Below are positions 21,923 through 31,894 of a DNA stretch of 44,948 nt, piece by piece. The first letter of the stretch is position 1. Every line of letters starts with the position of its first letter. The notes beneath the pieces are model-generated. The model saw only the letters and a program-made list of their open reading frames with translations. It made no database searches and had not been told where the DNA came from. The DNA is from Aquipseudomonas alcaligenes MRY13-0052. GTDB lineage: Bacteria; Pseudomonadota; Gammaproteobacteria; Pseudomonadales; Pseudomonadaceae. Location of the stretch: NCBI GenBank assembly GCA_000474255.1, contig BATO01000052.1, positions 1 to 44,948 on the forward strand. The letters run 5' to 3'. The position numbers and the translations under genes were made by a program.

Positions 21923-24916
21923 TCACAGGTCGTCGTCTGGATTACGCAGTGGCCGCAGCTCGCCGCGCGCAACTTCTTCCGGTACCGCAAAGGAATACCG
22001 CCCGAGCATGTTGATGTGCTCGTAGATCAGCGGCGATAGCCGGGCCAAATCCTCTTCCAGCACTGGATAGCCGTGCTGCTTGAGCCGTTCCACGGCCGCC
22101 GTCATGTAGAGGGTGTTCCACAGCACGATGATGTTCACCACCAGGCCCAGAGCACCGAGCTGGTCTTCCTGGCCTTCGCGGTAGCGCTGGCGGAGCTCGC
22201 CGCGTTTGCCGTGGAACACGGCGCGGGCCAGGCTGTGCCGGCCTTCGCCTCGGTTCAACTGGGTCAGGGTGGCGCGGCGCTTGGACTCGTCGTCGATATA
22301 GGTCAACGTGTGCAGAGTCTTTTCGATCCGCCCGAATTCGGCCAGCGCCTGGGCCAGCCGGGTGGGTCTATCTCCCGTTTGCAGCGTGCGCATGATGCCA
22401 GTCGCCGGCACCCGGCCGAGTTTGAGCGAGCCGGCCAGGCGCAGCAGGTCGTCCCAGTGCTCGGCGATCAGGTCGAGTTTGACCGACTGGCGGGCCAGCC
22501 CGTTGAGCTTGCCGTAGTCCGCGTCCGGGCGCGTGCGCCAGAAGCGGGTACCGCCGACATCGGCCAGCCGCGGACTGAAGTGGTAGCCAAGTAGGCGGAA
22601 GAGCCCGAACACCACATCGCTGTAGGCCCCGGTGTCGGTCATGATTTGCGTCGGCTGCAACTCGGTCTGCTGTTCCAGCACGACCGCCAGCAACACCAGG
22701 CTGTCGCGCAGCGTGCCGGGCACGGTGATGGCGTTGAGGCCGGAGAATTGGTCGGAAATCAGGTTGTACCAGGTGACACCCCGGCCGGTGCCGAAATACT
22801 TCGGATTGGGGCCGGCATGCACGGTGCGCACCGGTACGACGAAGCGCATGCCATCGGCGGAGGCGACCTCGCCGCCACCCCAGACTTGGGCCAGTTCCAG
22901 TTGGCTTTGCGCTCCGACCAGGATGGCGTTAGCCGCTGACAGGGTGTCGTCGCGGATATAATTCTGGCTGACCCAGGACAGCCGGTCACGGCGCAGCGCC
23001 GGGTTGTCGGTGCGGATCAAGGGCTCCAGGCCGGTGTTGCAGGCCCCGCCCAACAGCACCGCGCAGAGGCTGGTGACCAGGTTGTCGGCGCGTGCATTGC
23101 GTTCGGAGACATGGGTGAAGGCCTCGGAAAAGCCAGTGCGGGCGGCGATTTCCAAGAGGATTTCCGGCAGATCGACACGCGGCATCAGGTCAGACACGGC
23201 CGCCCGCAGTTGCAGCAACGAGCAGGGCTCGTCCAGCTTGTCCAGCGCCCCGAGCGACAGTTCGGTCTTGCCCTCGGTGTTCTCGCTCAGTTGAATCGCC
23301 GGGTTGTCGGGCAGGCGCGCGGCTACTGCCAGCCAGGTTGCATCCAGCTCGACGGACAAGGCGTCCAGGGTGGTTTTGGCGTCGATGGTCAGGCCCAGTG
23401 ACCGGCAGATGATCGGTCGCGCCGCCAGCCATTCGGCACCGTCGAGCAGGCCAAGGCGCGGGTCGGCATAGCGCCAACTGGGCGAGACGAAGACATCGCG
23501 GCGGCGCAGGGCCGTGCGCAGCGCATCGAGCGTGCAGAACACATAGGCACCCATGTCGAGGGAGCCATCTTCGCGGGTGATGTGCTTCTGCCAAGCCTTG
23601 GCCACGATCTCCTGCGGCGCGTCATCCTCTGGCTTCCGGCGCGGCAGGTTCAGTTGCAGCCACTCCAGACTAGCCGCCACGCCCTTGCCGGCCGGGCTGA
23701 AGCCGAAGCGGATGTGCTTGAGCAGGTCGGGCAGGAAGCGGCGCACGCTGCGGTAGCGCGCTTCCAATGCAAGAAAATAGACGTCATCTACCGGGCGGAT
23801 CAGCGCGTTGACCTCTTCCAGGGCCTTTTCCAGGGTGGTCCTCGGCAGGTCGTTGAACAGCCGGGCGCGCACGTTGTCATCGCTGATCGAGCTGTCCAGC
23901 ACGACCTTGCACGCGGCGGCGAGCGTCGCGGCCGACCGATCCAGGTCTTTCAGGCTGCGCATGCGGGCTTTCTTGTCGGCCTTCTCCGCGTTGCTGAACA
24001 GGTCGCGCAGCAAGGCCTCCAGGACTTCCAGTGCGTCGTCGTGCGCAGTCGCCTCCAGGCAGAGTGCGAAGGCCACCAGTGTCGCCATCCGCCGCGACGC
24101 CGGCAGCCGATTAATCGCGGTGACCTTGGCCGTGTTGGCGAAGCGGGCCAGGGCGGCGATACGGCTGGGAGGGATGTGCGCCGCCGCCGGCAAGGTGATG
24201 CCGATGCCGCGCACGTCATCGAGCCGGCGCAGTGCCCGAATCAACGCGGGGCCACTGACCATGACCGGGCCGGAGCGCAATTGATCCAGCCGGGAGCTGC
24301 GGTTGCCTTCGGCCACCGTCAGCAAGTCTTGCAGTTGCAATCGCTGTTCCTCAGTCACGCTGCGGCCCAGCGTAAACCAGAGGCGTTCTTCGACCCGACT
24401 GCGCAACTGGGCGATAAAGCGCTCTAGTTGAGACACACCAGGCAGGAGGACTTTCTGTGTGAACAGCCACGAGGTGGCTCGCTCAAACAGCACTCCCGGC
24501 CGGTCGGTGCCCGTCCAGCAGAGGGCATACAGCCAGCGGCTCAAGCGAAAGCCGATGCCCGGATCGGTGAAATGACGATAGCCAAAGCGGTTCTGAATAT
24601 CGGTGGCATGTATCCAGCGGCGATGATCGCTATAGCGCTGGAGGCAGTCGGGGTCTGGAATCGCCAGTTGTCGGCAAAGCACCTGCAGGACTTCCACCGG
24701 CACGGCGGCGGGCTTGTCCGGCAGAACGCCAACGAAGCGGACGGTGGTCAGCAGAACGGCATAACCCAGACGGTTATGGTTACCCCGCAGCACCTGGATG
24801 GCTTCACGGTCTTCATCGCTCAGGTGGAAGTAACGTTCCAGCTCTTCACGGCTGGGCGAATCAACATAGCGGCCAAAACCGTCGCGTTGCTCTTGAGTCA
24901 GAAAACCGACCGGCAT
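21923..24916 (-). CDS. tnpA: TnpA, Tn3-family transposase (intact copy)
   Basis: A 997-residue Tn3-family DDE transposase, full length. The N-terminal DNA-binding part starts MPVGFLTQEQRDGFGRYVDS. The catalytic region has the first D in SADGMRFVVPVRTVHAGPNP, the second in MTDTGAYSDVVFGLFRLLGY and the E in LNRGEGRHSLARAVFHGKRG. It sits downstream of the PIN and RHH genes, with the tnpR2 gene divergent beyond them. This order (tnpR / RHH-PIN-tnpA) is repeated, inverted, at 39,052-42,939. No terminal repeat is seen directly after its stop, so the element's own left end has been lost or moved. Confidence 0.95.
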   Translation of the reverse strand: MPVGFLTQEQRDGFGRYVDSPSREELERYFHLSDEDREAIQVLRGNHNRLGYAVLLTTVRFVGVLPDKPAAVPVEVLQVLCRQLAIPDPDCLQRYSDHRRWIHATDIQNRFGYRHFTDPGIGFRLSRWLYALCWTGTDRPGVLFERATSWLFTQKVLLPGVSQLERFIAQLRSRVEERLWFTLGRSVTEEQRLQLQDLLTVAEGNRSSRLDQLRSGPVMVSGPALIRALRRLDDVRGIGITLPAAAHIPPSRIAALARFANTAKVTAINRLPASRRMATLVAFALCLEATAHDDALEVLEALLRDLFSNAEKADKKARMRSLKDLDRSAATLAAACKVVLDSSISDDNVRARLFNDLPRTTLEKALEEVNALIRPVDDVYFLALEARYRSVRRFLPDLLKHIRFGFSPAGKGVAASLEWLQLNLPRRKPEDDAPQEIVAKAWQKHITREDGSLDMGAYVFCTLDALRTALRRRDVFVSPSWRYADPRLGLLDGAEWLAARPIICRSLGLTIDAKTTLDALSVELDATWLAVAARLPDNPAIQLSENTEGKTELSLGALDKLDEPCSLLQLRAAVSDLMPRVDLPEILLEIAARTGFSEAFTHVSERNARADNLVTSLCAVLLGGACNTGLEPLIRTDNPALRRDRLSWVSQNYIRDDTLSAANAILVGAQSQLELAQVWGGGEVASADGMRFVVPVRTVHAGPNPKYFGTGRGVTWYNLISDQFSGLNAITVPGTLRDSLVLLAVVLEQQTELQPTQIMTDTGAYSDVVFGLFRLLGYHFSPRLADVGGTRFWRTRPDADYGKLNGLARQSVKLDLIAEHWDDLLRLAGSLKLGRVPATGIMRTLQTGDRPTRLAQALAEFGRIEKTLHTLTYIDDESKRRATLTQLNRGEGRHSLARAVFHGKRGELRQRYREGQEDQLGALGLVVNIIVLWNTLYMTAAVERLKQHGYPVLEEDLARLSPLIYEHINMLGRYSFAVPEEVARGELRPLRNPDDDL

Positions 24917-24919
24917 TGA

Positions 24920-25330
24920 TCACAGCACCTCGACGCAGAACACGGCGGGCGTGACGATCCGCGTGCGTTCGATGTGCCCGCGTTGCAGCAGGCCGGCGCG
25001 GCGATCACCGGTTATCAGGTAGTCCGCATCGCCCGCCAAGGCCATGGCCAGCAAAAACGAGTCATCCGGATCATCGGCTTCGACCTCGATGGTCAGGCGC
25101 TCCAGTACCACAGCCCGTTGCAGGTTATTGATCATGGCGCCCACCTTGGCGGGCTGTAGGATGGCCTGAAGCTTGGGATAGCGGCTGGCTCGACGAATTT
25201 CATCGAGTTGCATCCGCGAGGTCACCACCTCGAAACGCGCCGCCCGCCAGGCACGGTAGATCGCATCGGGCGCGCCATGTGGCGAGATCAGGGCGCTGAA
25301 CAGGATGTTGGTATCCAACACGACCCGCAT
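24920..25330 (-). CDS. PIN-domain toxin of a transposon toxin-antitoxin pair
   Basis: A 136-residue PIN-fold ribonuclease-type protein. Acidic active-site residues are visible in VVLDTNILFSALISPHGAP, in QLDEIRRAS, and in DPDDSFLLAMALAGDADYLI followed by TGDRRAGLL. It belongs to the 'putative toxin component, PIN family'. Its ATG overlaps the RHH antitoxin stop by one base, and the tnpA gene starts 3 bp after its stop, so the pair is built into the transposition operon. It may stabilise the transposon or link toxicity to transposition. Confidence 0.88.
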   Translation of the reverse strand: MRVVLDTNILFSALISPHGAPDAIYRAWRAARFEVVTSRMQLDEIRRASRYPKLQAILQPAKVGAMINNLQRAVVLERLTIEVEADDPDDSFLLAMALAGDADYLITGDRRAGLLQRGHIERTRIVTPAVFCVEVL

Positions 25331-25569
25331 CAGCGCTTACGTGCCCAGTCGAGCGCTTCGTCAACCGCGTTGGTCAATTCTGCCTCACTCAGATGGGCGT
25401 TAGCGGCCTTGGCCTGCTCAGCGCTCAGCTCCAGGATGTGTGCCCGTACCGCTTCTTCGATGAAGCGCGACAGGTCGCCCTTACGGCCGCCGCCCTGGCT
25501 GGCCAGAAACATCCGAAGCGACTGGTCGGTGTCGGCCGAGACGGCGACATTCCAGCGAATGGTATTCAT
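25330..25569 (-). CDS. Ribbon-helix-helix antitoxin paired with the PIN toxin
   Basis: A 79-residue protein: TIRWNVAVSADTDQSLRMFL forms the ribbon strand, GRKGDLSRFIEEAVRAHILE the two helices, and an acidic C-terminal tail (SEAELTNAVDEALDWARKR) probably binds the toxin. CopG/MetJ-type proteins of this size repress their own operon. It is the first gene of RHH-PIN-tnpA. A copy lies at 39,294-39,533. Confidence 0.85.
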   Translation of the reverse strand: MNTIRWNVAVSADTDQSLRMFLASQGGGRKGDLSRFIEEAVRAHILELSAEQAKAANAHLSEAELTNAVDEALDWARKR

Positions 25570-25666
25570 AGCGTTCTCCGCTAATAGGTGTTTGTGTGTT
25601 TATACGCCAATCACAAAGGGCGATGCAATGGTTCGACAAAACGAACGTATATGTGACAGGTACGAC
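25570..25666. promoter_or_regulatory. Presumed res / promoter region between RHH-PIN-tnpA and tnpR
   Basis: The 97 bp between the divergent RHH and tnpR genes hold AT-rich, partly palindromic sequence (AAACGAACGTATATG; TGTTTGTGTGTTTATACG). In Tn3-family elements this place contains the res site and the promoters of both transcripts. Part of it (TCGAACCATTGC and the TATAAACACACAAACACCT stretch) is conserved at 39,228-39,277. Confidence 0.55.
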
Positions 25667-26281
25667 ATGCTGATAGGCTACATGCGGGTATCGAAGGCGG
25701 ACGGCTCCCAGGCTACCGATTTGCAGCGCGACGCGCTGATTGCCGCCGGGGTCGATCCAGTACATCTTTACGAGGACCAGGCATCCGGCATGCGCGAGGA
25801 TCGGCCCGGCTTGACGAGCTGCCTGAAGGCGTTGCGAACTGGCGACACACTGGTCGTGTGGAAACTGGATCGGCTCGGACGCGACCTGCGACATCTCATC
25901 AACACCGTGCACGACCTGACTGGGCGCGGCATCGGCTTGAAGGTATTAACCGGGCACGGCGCGGCCATCGACACCACGACCGCCGCCGGCAAGCTGGTCT
26001 TTGGCATCTTCGCCGCCCTGGCCGAGTTCGAGCGCGAGTTGATCGCGGAGCGCACGATTGCCGGCCTAGCCTCGGCCCGCGCGCGCGGGCGGAAAGGCGG
26101 CCGGCCGTTCAAGATGACCGCCGCCAAGCTGCGGCTGGCGATGGCGGCAATGGGTCAGCCAGAGACCAAGGTCGGCGACCTGTGCCAGGAACTTGGCGTC
26201 ACGCGGCAGACCCTGTATCGGCATGTTTCACCCAAGGGTGAGCTACGTCCAGATGGCGAGAAGCTACTCAGCCGAATTTGA
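25667..26281 (+). CDS. tnpR: TnpR serine resolvase (second type)
   Basis: A 204-residue serine recombinase with MLIGYMRVSKADGSQATDLQ (catalytic Ser), LVVWKLDRLGRDLRHLINTV, FGIFAALAEFERELIAERTI and a C-terminal helix-turn-helix GDLCQELGVTRQTLYRHVSP. It is unrelated at the fine level to the Tn21-type TnpR at 17,131, and belongs to the tnpA/PIN/RHH module to its left. ATG 25667 is chosen because it starts at the conserved resolvase N-terminus; further upstream in-frame starts fall in the res region. Confidence 0.93.
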   Translation: MLIGYMRVSKADGSQATDLQRDALIAAGVDPVHLYEDQASGMREDRPGLTSCLKALRTGDTLVVWKLDRLGRDLRHLINTVHDLTGRGIGLKVLTGHGAAIDTTTAAGKLVFGIFAALAEFERELIAERTIAGLASARARGRKGGRPFKMTAAKLRLAMAAMGQPETKVGDLCQELGVTRQTLYRHVSPKGELRPDGEKLLSRI

Positions 26282-26333
26282 TGCCGGCATGAGGCAACGT
26301 AGCGACAGCGTGGTTTGTCTCAATGGGAAGCGC

Positions 26334-26570
26334 TCATGATCGATCTTTGAAGGCCCGCAGCAGTCGTGTCACAGACAGGACGAACAAACCGGTCAGCGTG
26401 AGGGCTGCGATACCCCAGTACTCTCCGATGAACGCGCCGGCCGTCGTGCCGGCCAGCACAATGGCGAGAATCGGCAAATGGCAGGGACAGGTGAGCACGG
26501 CCAGCGCGCCCCACAGGTAGCCGGTGATCGGTTTGTGCGTCTCGGACGGCAAGCGCTCGGGGCTGTTCAT
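26334..26570 (-). CDS. merE: MerE, broad mercury transporter
   Basis: A 78-residue membrane protein with the MerE signature [20 protein letters not shown] (the CPC motif binds mercury), followed by [20 protein letters not shown] and a second helix. It transports Hg(II) and organomercurials. Its start overlaps the merD stop (ATGA). It is the last gene of the full mer operon. Confidence 0.95.
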   Translation of the reverse strand: MNSPERLPSETHKPITGYLWGALAVLTCPCHLPILAIVLAGTTAGAFIGEYWGIAALTLTGLFVLSVTRLLRAFKDRS

Positions 26571-26932
26571 GGCAGACTCTCCGCGTGCTGTGCCGGCTCG
26601 GTCGGCATGGTGGCCAACTGCACCTCCAGATCGGCCAACGCTTCGCGCCGACGCTCGACGAACTGGCGCAGAACGGCAAGCTGCGCGGCCGCTTCATCGC
26701 CGTCCGCAGCATCCAGCGCCCGGCACAGCCGCGCCAGCGCGTCCAGGCCGATGCCCGCCTCGAAGGCCGCCCGCACGAAGCACAGCCGTTGCAAGGCGGC
26801 ATCATCGAACAGGCCATAGCCGCCCGGGGTGCACGCCACCGGACGCAGCAATCCGCGCAGCAGGTAGTCGCGCACGATATGCACGCTCACCCCGGCATCA
26901 AGGGCCAGCCGGGACACGGTGTAGGCGCTCAT
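26567..26932 (-). CDS. merD: MerD, mer operon co-regulator
   Basis: A 121-residue MerR-like protein without the metal-binding cysteine set: helix-turn-helix [20 protein letters not shown], then [20 protein letters not shown] and a long coiled region. MerD binds the mer operator weakly and helps switch the operon off after mercury has been removed. It follows merA by 16 bp. Confidence 0.93.
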   Translation of the reverse strand: MSAYTVSRLALDAGVSVHIVRDYLLRGLLRPVACTPGGYGLFDDAALQRLCFVRAAFEAGIGLDALARLCRALDAADGDEAAAQLAVLRQFVERRREALADLEVQLATMPTEPAQHAESLP

Positions 26933-26948
26933 TGAAAACCTCCTTTTT

Positions 26949-29115
<2,167 letters not shown>

Positions 29116-29130
29116 GGTGAACTCCTGTGA

Positions 29131-29481
29131 TCAATAGAAAAATGGCACGACGTAGGGAAATCCGAGCGCGACCAAAACCAGCACGGCCACGCCCCAGAAA
29201 ATGAGCTTGTAAGTAGCTCGCACTTGGGGAATCGCGCAAACCTCACCCGGTTTGCAGGCGGCTGACGGCCGGTAGATGCGCCGCCAGGCGAAGAACAACG
29301 CCACCAGCGCCACGCCGATAAAGATGGGGCGATAGGGTTCCAACACCGTCAAGTTGCCGATCCAAGCGCCGCTGAACCCCAAGGCGATCAGAACCAGCGG
29401 CCCGAGGCAGCAAGCCGAGGCGAGGATGGCGGCCAGCCCGCCAGTGAAGAGCGCGCCGCGCCCGTTTTGAGGTTCAGACAT
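29131..29481 (-). CDS. merT: MerT, inner-membrane mercuric transporter (full operon)
   Basis: A 116-residue three-helix transporter with cysteine pair ASACCLGPLVLIALGFSG in helix one, PIFIGVALVALFFAWRR in helix two, a cytoplasmic loop with CKPGEVCAIPQVR, and FWGVAVLVLVALGFPYVVPF as helix three. ATG 29481 (MSEPQNGRG) has an AAGGAC site; an in-frame start 22 codons upstream lies within the operator region and is rejected. First gene of merTPFADE. Confidence 0.96.
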   Translation of the reverse strand: MSEPQNGRGALFTGGLAAILASACCLGPLVLIALGFSGAWIGNLTVLEPYRPIFIGVALVALFFAWRRIYRPSAACKPGEVCAIPQVRATYKLIFWGVAVLVLVALGFPYVVPFFY

Positions 29482-29516
29482 ACGTTTGTCCTTTCGAATC
29501 TGAATTGGATAGCTTA

Positions 29517-29547
29517 AGCTTACTTCCGTAGTTATGTACGGAGTCAA
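29517..29547 (-). promoter_or_regulatory. mer promoter/operator (full operon)
   Basis: On the minus strand TTGACT (-35) and TAAGCT (-10) are 19 bp apart, and the MerR dyad (TCCGTA ... TACGGA, 29525-29542) fills the spacer. This is the canonical mer operator, controlling merT leftwards and merR rightwards. Confidence 0.93.
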
Positions 29548-29552
29548 GCGAT

Positions 29553-29987
29553 ATGGAAAACAATTTGGAGAACCTGACCATTGGCGTTTTCGCCAGGACG
29601 GCCGGGGTCAATGTGGAGACCATCCGGTTCTATCAGCGCAAGGGCTTGCTCCCGGAACCGGACAAGCCTTACGGCAGCATTCGCCGCTATGGCGAGACGG
29701 ATGTAACGCGGGTGCGCTTCGTGAAATCAGCCCAGCGGTTGGGCTTCAGCCTGGATGAGATCGCCGAGCTGCTGCGGCTGGAGGATGGCACCCATTGCGA
29801 GGAAGCCAGCAGCCTGGCCGAGCACAAGCTCAAGGACGTGCGCGAGAGGATGGCTGACCTGGCGCGCATGGAGGCCGTGCTGTCTGATTTGGTGTGCGCC
29901 TGCCATGCGCGGAAGGGGAACGTTTCCTGCCCGCTGATTGCGTCACTGCAAGGGAAGAAAGAACCGCGCAGTGCGGACGCGGTGTAG
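29553..29987 (+). CDS. merR: MerR, mercury-responsive regulator (full operon)
   Basis: A 144-residue Tn21/Tn501-type MerR: helix-turn-helix [40 protein letters not shown], and the three Hg(II) ligands in [16 protein letters not shown] and [20 protein letters not shown]. As a dimer it represses merT and activates it when Hg(II) binds. It is divergent from merT and lies next to the right terminal repeat, the usual place in mer transposons. Confidence 0.96.
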   Translation: MENNLENLTIGVFARTAGVNVETIRFYQRKGLLPEPDKPYGSIRRYGETDVTRVRFVKSAQRLGFSLDEIAELLRLEDGTHCEEASSLAEHKLKDVRERMADLARMEAVLSDLVCACHARKGNVSCPLIASLQGKKEPRSADAV

Positions 29988-30003
29988 CCCGAGGGAACTA
30001 CGC

Positions 30004-30041
30004 CTTAGCGTGCTTTATTTTCCGTTTTCTGAGGCGACTCC
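30004..30041 (-). repeat. Right 38-bp terminal inverted repeat (Tn21 subgroup)
   Basis: Read inward on the minus strand it begins GGAGTCGCCTCAGAAAACGG and ends GCACGCTAAG. It differs from the left repeat at two positions (GGGGTCGTC against GGAGTCGCC). The third base A instead of G at the outer tip is unusual for this family. The sequence just outside contains a near-exact direct repeat, CGACTCCTTCATCGA / CGACTCCTTTATCGA, partly overlapping the terminus. Confidence 0.9.
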
Positions 30042-30261
30042 TTCATCGACCTATGTAAAACGACTCCTTTATCGAAATAGTGCACTCATCGCTCTCCACG
30101 GCGATCCCTTCATCGCGAATTGCACCGCCCAAGACGATCTGCACTGAAATCAATACTTTCTGATGCCTCTTGATTAGAGATGCCAGCCATAATCATCTCA
30201 TCGCCAACGCATACGGCGTTCGGCAGCCAACACACTCTCACTCACTACTGGAAGCTCAGAC

Positions 30262-30780
30262 ATGAAAACCATAGGCATTGAAAACTCGAAGTCCAGCGTA
30301 CAGGCCCACTTAACGCTTGGAACCAAAACTATGGGGCTAGGTATCTATGGCGCGTACTTGGCTCTCGCTATTATTTACTTCTGGTTCGGCGGCATGAAAT
30401 TTACCCACTACGAGGCCGAGGGCCTGGTTCCACTGGTGAGCAACAGCCCGCTTTTGGGATGGGTGTATAGCATTTTTTCGGTCGACATGTTCTCCAGCCT
30501 GCTCGGCATACTAGAGATTTCGATCGGCACTCTGATCGCAGGCCGCATGCTGTCGCCCAAACTATCCGTGGTAGGAGGCGCTCTGTCTGCAGGCCTGTTC
30601 TTCACAACCCTTAGCTTTATGTTTTCCACTCCGGGCGTCATTGAGCCTAGTTTAGGGTTTCCGGCGATTTCCGTTGCGCCAGGTCAGTTTCTGCTTAAAG
30701 ACTTAGGGTTGCTTGCTGTTTCGATATTTGTGGCAGGCCATTCGCTGGTTGAACTGGAAAAACGTAAAATTAATGCATAA
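30262..30780 (+). CDS. DUF417 (YkgB/RclC-like) membrane protein
   Basis: A 172-residue protein with four membrane segments. GIYGAYLALAIIYFWFGGMK and FTHYEAEGLVPLVSNSPLLG are the DUF417 hallmark; GILEISIGTLIAGRML and LSAGLFFTTLSFMFSTPGV follow. Families of this type include RclC, part of the reactive-chlorine response in E. coli. The gene faces an AraC regulator that resembles RclR, 29 bp away at its 3' end. Function in oxidant resistance is inferred from this pairing. The base composition is lower in GC than the mer genes to its left. Confidence 0.85.
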   Translation: MKTIGIENSKSSVQAHLTLGTKTMGLGIYGAYLALAIIYFWFGGMKFTHYEAEGLVPLVSNSPLLGWVYSIFSVDMFSSLLGILEISIGTLIAGRMLSPKLSVVGGALSAGLFFTTLSFMFSTPGVIEPSLGFPAISVAPGQFLLKDLGLLAVSIFVAGHSLVELEKRKINA

Positions 30781-30809
30781 TTTTTTCAATGGCTTAAGGC
30801 AGTAATGCC

Positions 30810-31655
30810 TTAGGCCTTTTTGCCATCATTTTCCCCCGCCAGATCTTTCAACCAGTCACGAGGGCTCAACCCCGTCTTGCGTCTAAATGCGCGAGACAGC
30901 GCCGAAGGACTTTCGTAGCCGACTTGAGCTGCAATCAGCGTAATCGAGCGCCCTTCTCGCATCAGCTTCTGAGCCAGGCTAACTCGCCAACTCAACAAAT
31001 AATCAGCAGGCGTCTGTCCGATGACACTCTTGAAATGCACGGCATACGCAGCGCGTGACATATTTGACTCACTGGCCAGCTCTGCTATTGACCAGGCATG
31101 TTCCGGGGAGTTGTGCATCTGTAAAAGCGATCGGGCAAGCCGCATGTCGGCCAGTCCAGCCATCATTCCGGTGCGCAACTGGTGATGATCGAGCAGGTAA
31201 CGGAGCAACAGAATGATTAGGAGCTCAAATAAGCGCTCAAGCGCGGCTTCCCTTCCACAATGCACATTTGCCGCCTCGGCAAACATCCACTCCAACGTGT
31301 CTGCCAGCATGGGCAGATCATCGAGTGCGAGCACCAAACAGTCCGGTAATGAAGCCGACAAAGGATTATCAATTCCGCCCTCAAACTCCATGGAAGCACA
31401 CAACAACTTTGCGCCATCGGACTCACCCGCAAACAATTGATGCTTGGCGGGGCGTGGCATAAAAATCAAGCTAGGGCGAGTGAGCTGCAAATCCTTGCGA
31501 TCGGGACCAAGCAACGTCACGCTGCCGGCCTGAAGCAGATGGATATAACCTCGCCGCTCGGCGCCATCGTAAGATGCAGAGCCGCATAGGTCGCCGTCAT
31601 AGAACAGATTGGCCCGCACGCCGAACCGCGAGAGCAAATTAGACAAACGATCCAT
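30810..31655 (-). CDS. AraC-family regulator with N-terminal cupin (RclR-like)
   Basis: A 281-residue regulator starting MDRLSNLLSRFGVRANLFYD. The cupin-like sensor half shows RRGYIHLLQAGSVTLLG and LIFMPRPAKHQLFAGES. The AraC half has WSIAELASESNMSRAAYAVH, GQTPADYLLSWRVSLAQKLM and LIAAQVGYESPSALSRAFRR. It shares this layout and many residues with the regulator at 14,423. It lies convergent with the DUF417 gene, so it may control it or another target now lost. A ligand cannot be read from the sequence. Confidence 0.87.
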   Translation of the reverse strand: MDRLSNLLSRFGVRANLFYDGDLCGSASYDGAERRGYIHLLQAGSVTLLGPDRKDLQLTRPSLIFMPRPAKHQLFAGESDGAKLLCASMEFEGGIDNPLSASLPDCLVLALDDLPMLADTLEWMFAEAANVHCGREAALERLFELLIILLLRYLLDHHQLRTGMMAGLADMRLARSLLQMHNSPEHAWSIAELASESNMSRAAYAVHFKSVIGQTPADYLLSWRVSLAQKLMREGRSITLIAAQVGYESPSALSRAFRRKTGLSPRDWLKDLAGENDGKKA

Positions 31656-31859
31656 TGGCCGATCCTTGACGAGTCAGAACGCACAGACCATACCATCTGC
31701 GTTGTCGTTCAGTGCCTGTAGCGAACATGCCGGCGTAAATCAGCCAACGGATAAAGTGATCACTGAGCAGCTCAGCCTCCCTTTCCAGTTCGGCTGTTAA
31801 AAAAACAACACCGTTGTTTGAAAGCACCAGCAAATCAAGTGCTCACTCTTCTATTTTAC

Positions 31860-31894
31860 GGGGTTGTACGCCGGAATCCCAGAAATTTCCGTCA
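31860..31894 (+). repeat. 35-bp terminal inverted repeat, left end
   Basis: Reads inward GGGGTTGTACGCCGGAATCC and continues to TTTCCGTCA. It contains the stop codon of the adjacent tnpA. Its partner is at 39,017-39,051; a related, shorter copy is at 37,466-37,496. Confidence 0.92.

Noticed and set aside
24428..24919. A plus-strand frame opposite the 5' end of tnpA
   Set aside because: It lies fully within the transposase gene and has no family resemblance.
31639..31833. A 64-codon minus-strand frame left of the second transposon
   Set aside because: It overlaps the start of the AraC gene and lacks a clear family; it may be chance.
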